The notes under the pieces: generated by a model
The model's input: the letters and a program-made list of their open reading frames with translations, nothing else
Told to the model about the DNA's origin: nothing
Databases searched by the model: none
Translations under genes and position numbers: made by a program
Origin: Candidatus Cloacimonadota bacterium
GTDB lineage: Bacteria; Cloacimonadota; Cloacimonadia; Cloacimonadales; Cloacimonadaceae
Assembly: GCA_028681035.1 (NCBI GenBank)
Contig: JAQUJJ010000179.1
Coordinates: forward strand, 1-6,119
Direction: 5' to 3'
DNA length: 6,119 bases
Part shown: positions 5,516 through 6,119 of the stretch, in pieces
How the letters are laid out: each line of letters starts with the position of its first letter
Position numbering within the stretch: position 1 is the stretch's first letter

Positions 5516-6119
5516 ATGCTTAATATCGCGGAGTATTGTGGGTACATTGCGAGTTTGGGTGTCGATTTCATCACGGGAGTGCCGGACTCATTGTTGAATG
5601 ATTTTTGTTGTTATATTGAGGAGACCTTGGATCCCAAGAGACACATTATAGCCGCAAATGAAGGTAATGCAATAGCGATAGCATGCGGCTATCATCTTGC
5701 GACTGGTGGGATCCCTCTGGTTTATATGCAGAATTCCGGCTTGGGGAATGCCATGAATCCTCTCATTTCTTTAACGCATCCGGAGGTGTATGCGATTCCA
5801 ATGATATTGCTAATCGGGTGGAGAGGGGATCCGGCAATCAAAGATCATGTTCAGCATAAGGTTCAGGGCGCGCTGACACCAATCACTTTAAAGAACTTGG
5901 AGATACCCTACTTCATTTTGGATGATGACCAGGAAGATGCGTTTCATAAGACAAAACTAGCCTATAATACCGCCCAAGAATCCAGTAGTCCGATTGCTTT
6001 AATCGTAAAGAAGCGGGTGCTTGAGCGGGGAGAGAAGGATAGTGGCTTAAAACCAAGCAGCGATCTTCCTCTAAACAGAGAAGAGGCGATTAGCACAATT
6101 TTAGATTTATTACCGGCTG
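5516..6119 (+). CDS. ppd: Phosphonopyruvate decarboxylase, ThDP-dependent (3'-truncated by window end)
   Basis: About 201 codons are present, open at the 3' edge; the family is usually about 370-400 residues, so roughly half is seen. This is the ThDP pyrimidine-binding domain: GVPDSLLNDF (21-30), the cofactor-activating Glu49 in AANEGNAIAIACGYHLATG (46-64), YMQNSGLGNAMNP (70-82), LIGWRGDP (99-106) and KDHVQH (109-114). It then continues into the linker PLNREEAISTILDLLP that leads to the missing diphosphate-binding domain. GWRG plus KDxxQH, with GVPDS near the N-terminus, fits phosphonopyruvate decarboxylase better than the related sulfopyruvate decarboxylase, as I recall the two families. The enzyme converts phosphonopyruvate to phosphonoacetaldehyde and CO2 in the cytoplasm. 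This irreversible step drives the unfavourable PEP mutase equilibrium. The usual partners, PEP mutase and either an aminotransferase or a reductase, are expected next to it; an aldehyde reductase lies two genes upstream. It starts two bases after the preceding stop. Confidence 0.92.
   Translation, partial: MLNIAEYCGYIASLGVDFITGVPDSLLNDFCCYIEETLDPKRHIIAANEGNAIAIACGYHLATGGIPLVYMQNSGLGNAMNPLISLTHPEVYAIPMILLIGWRGDPAIKDHVQHKVQGALTPITLKNLEIPYFILDDDQEDAFHKTKLAYNTAQESSSPIALIVKKRVLERGEKDSGLKPSSDLPLNREEAISTILDLLPA

Noticed and set aside
5516..6119. Sulfopyruvate decarboxylase (ComDE-like) as an alternative to Ppd
   Set aside because: The GVPDS, GWRG and KDHVQH motifs fit phosphonopyruvate decarboxylase better; the alternative is kept only as a low-probability option because the C-terminal half is not visible.

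Overview
The window is one strand of tightly packed bacterial coding sequence. Six genes all read on the + strand, with gaps of 16, 29, 0, 15 and 2 bases, so they look like part of a single operon. I see no promoter, terminator, RNA gene, mobile element or CRISPR array. Both ends are cut: the first gene probably begins before base 1, and the last runs off the 3' edge. Good Shine-Dalgarno sequences (GAGG or AAGGAG type) and moderate GC (low-to-mid forties by eye) point to a bacterium. The phylum cannot be fixed from this stretch.

Layout: (1) 3-1073, a right-handed parallel beta-helix protein, probably truncated at its N-terminus; (2) 1090-2235, a TIM-barrel lyase of the HpcH/HpaI - CitE superfamily, in the branch best known from tellurium-resistance gene neighbourhoods; (3) 2265-3152, a TIM-barrel protein of the kind often labelled 'U32 peptidase', true function unknown; (4) 3153-4106, an aldo/keto reductase of the AKR7 type with an intact catalytic tetrad; (5) 4122-5513, an MmgE/PrpD family protein (2-methylcitrate dehydratase / cis-aconitate decarboxylase fold); (6) 5516-6119, the N-terminal half of a ThDP-dependent phosphonopyruvate decarboxylase (Ppd).

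Ppd is the most informative gene. Its reaction, phosphonopyruvate to phosphonoacetaldehyde plus CO2, is the step that pulls phosphonate biosynthesis forward, so the operon is a candidate phosphonate (C-P bond) biosynthetic locus. PEP mutase, which makes phosphonopyruvate, is not among the five genes whose 3' ends are present and should lie just outside. The AKR7-type reductase is a plausible consumer of the phosphonoacetaldehyde, giving 2-hydroxyethylphosphonate. The CitE-like lyase, the PrpD-like enzyme and the U32-like barrel together suggest carboxylic-acid carbon-carbon bond and dehydration/decarboxylation/epimerisation chemistry. I do not recognise this set as a described pathway. The role of the beta-helix protein is unknown; it may be an extracellular or polysaccharide-related partner, or merely an upstream neighbour sharing the transcript.
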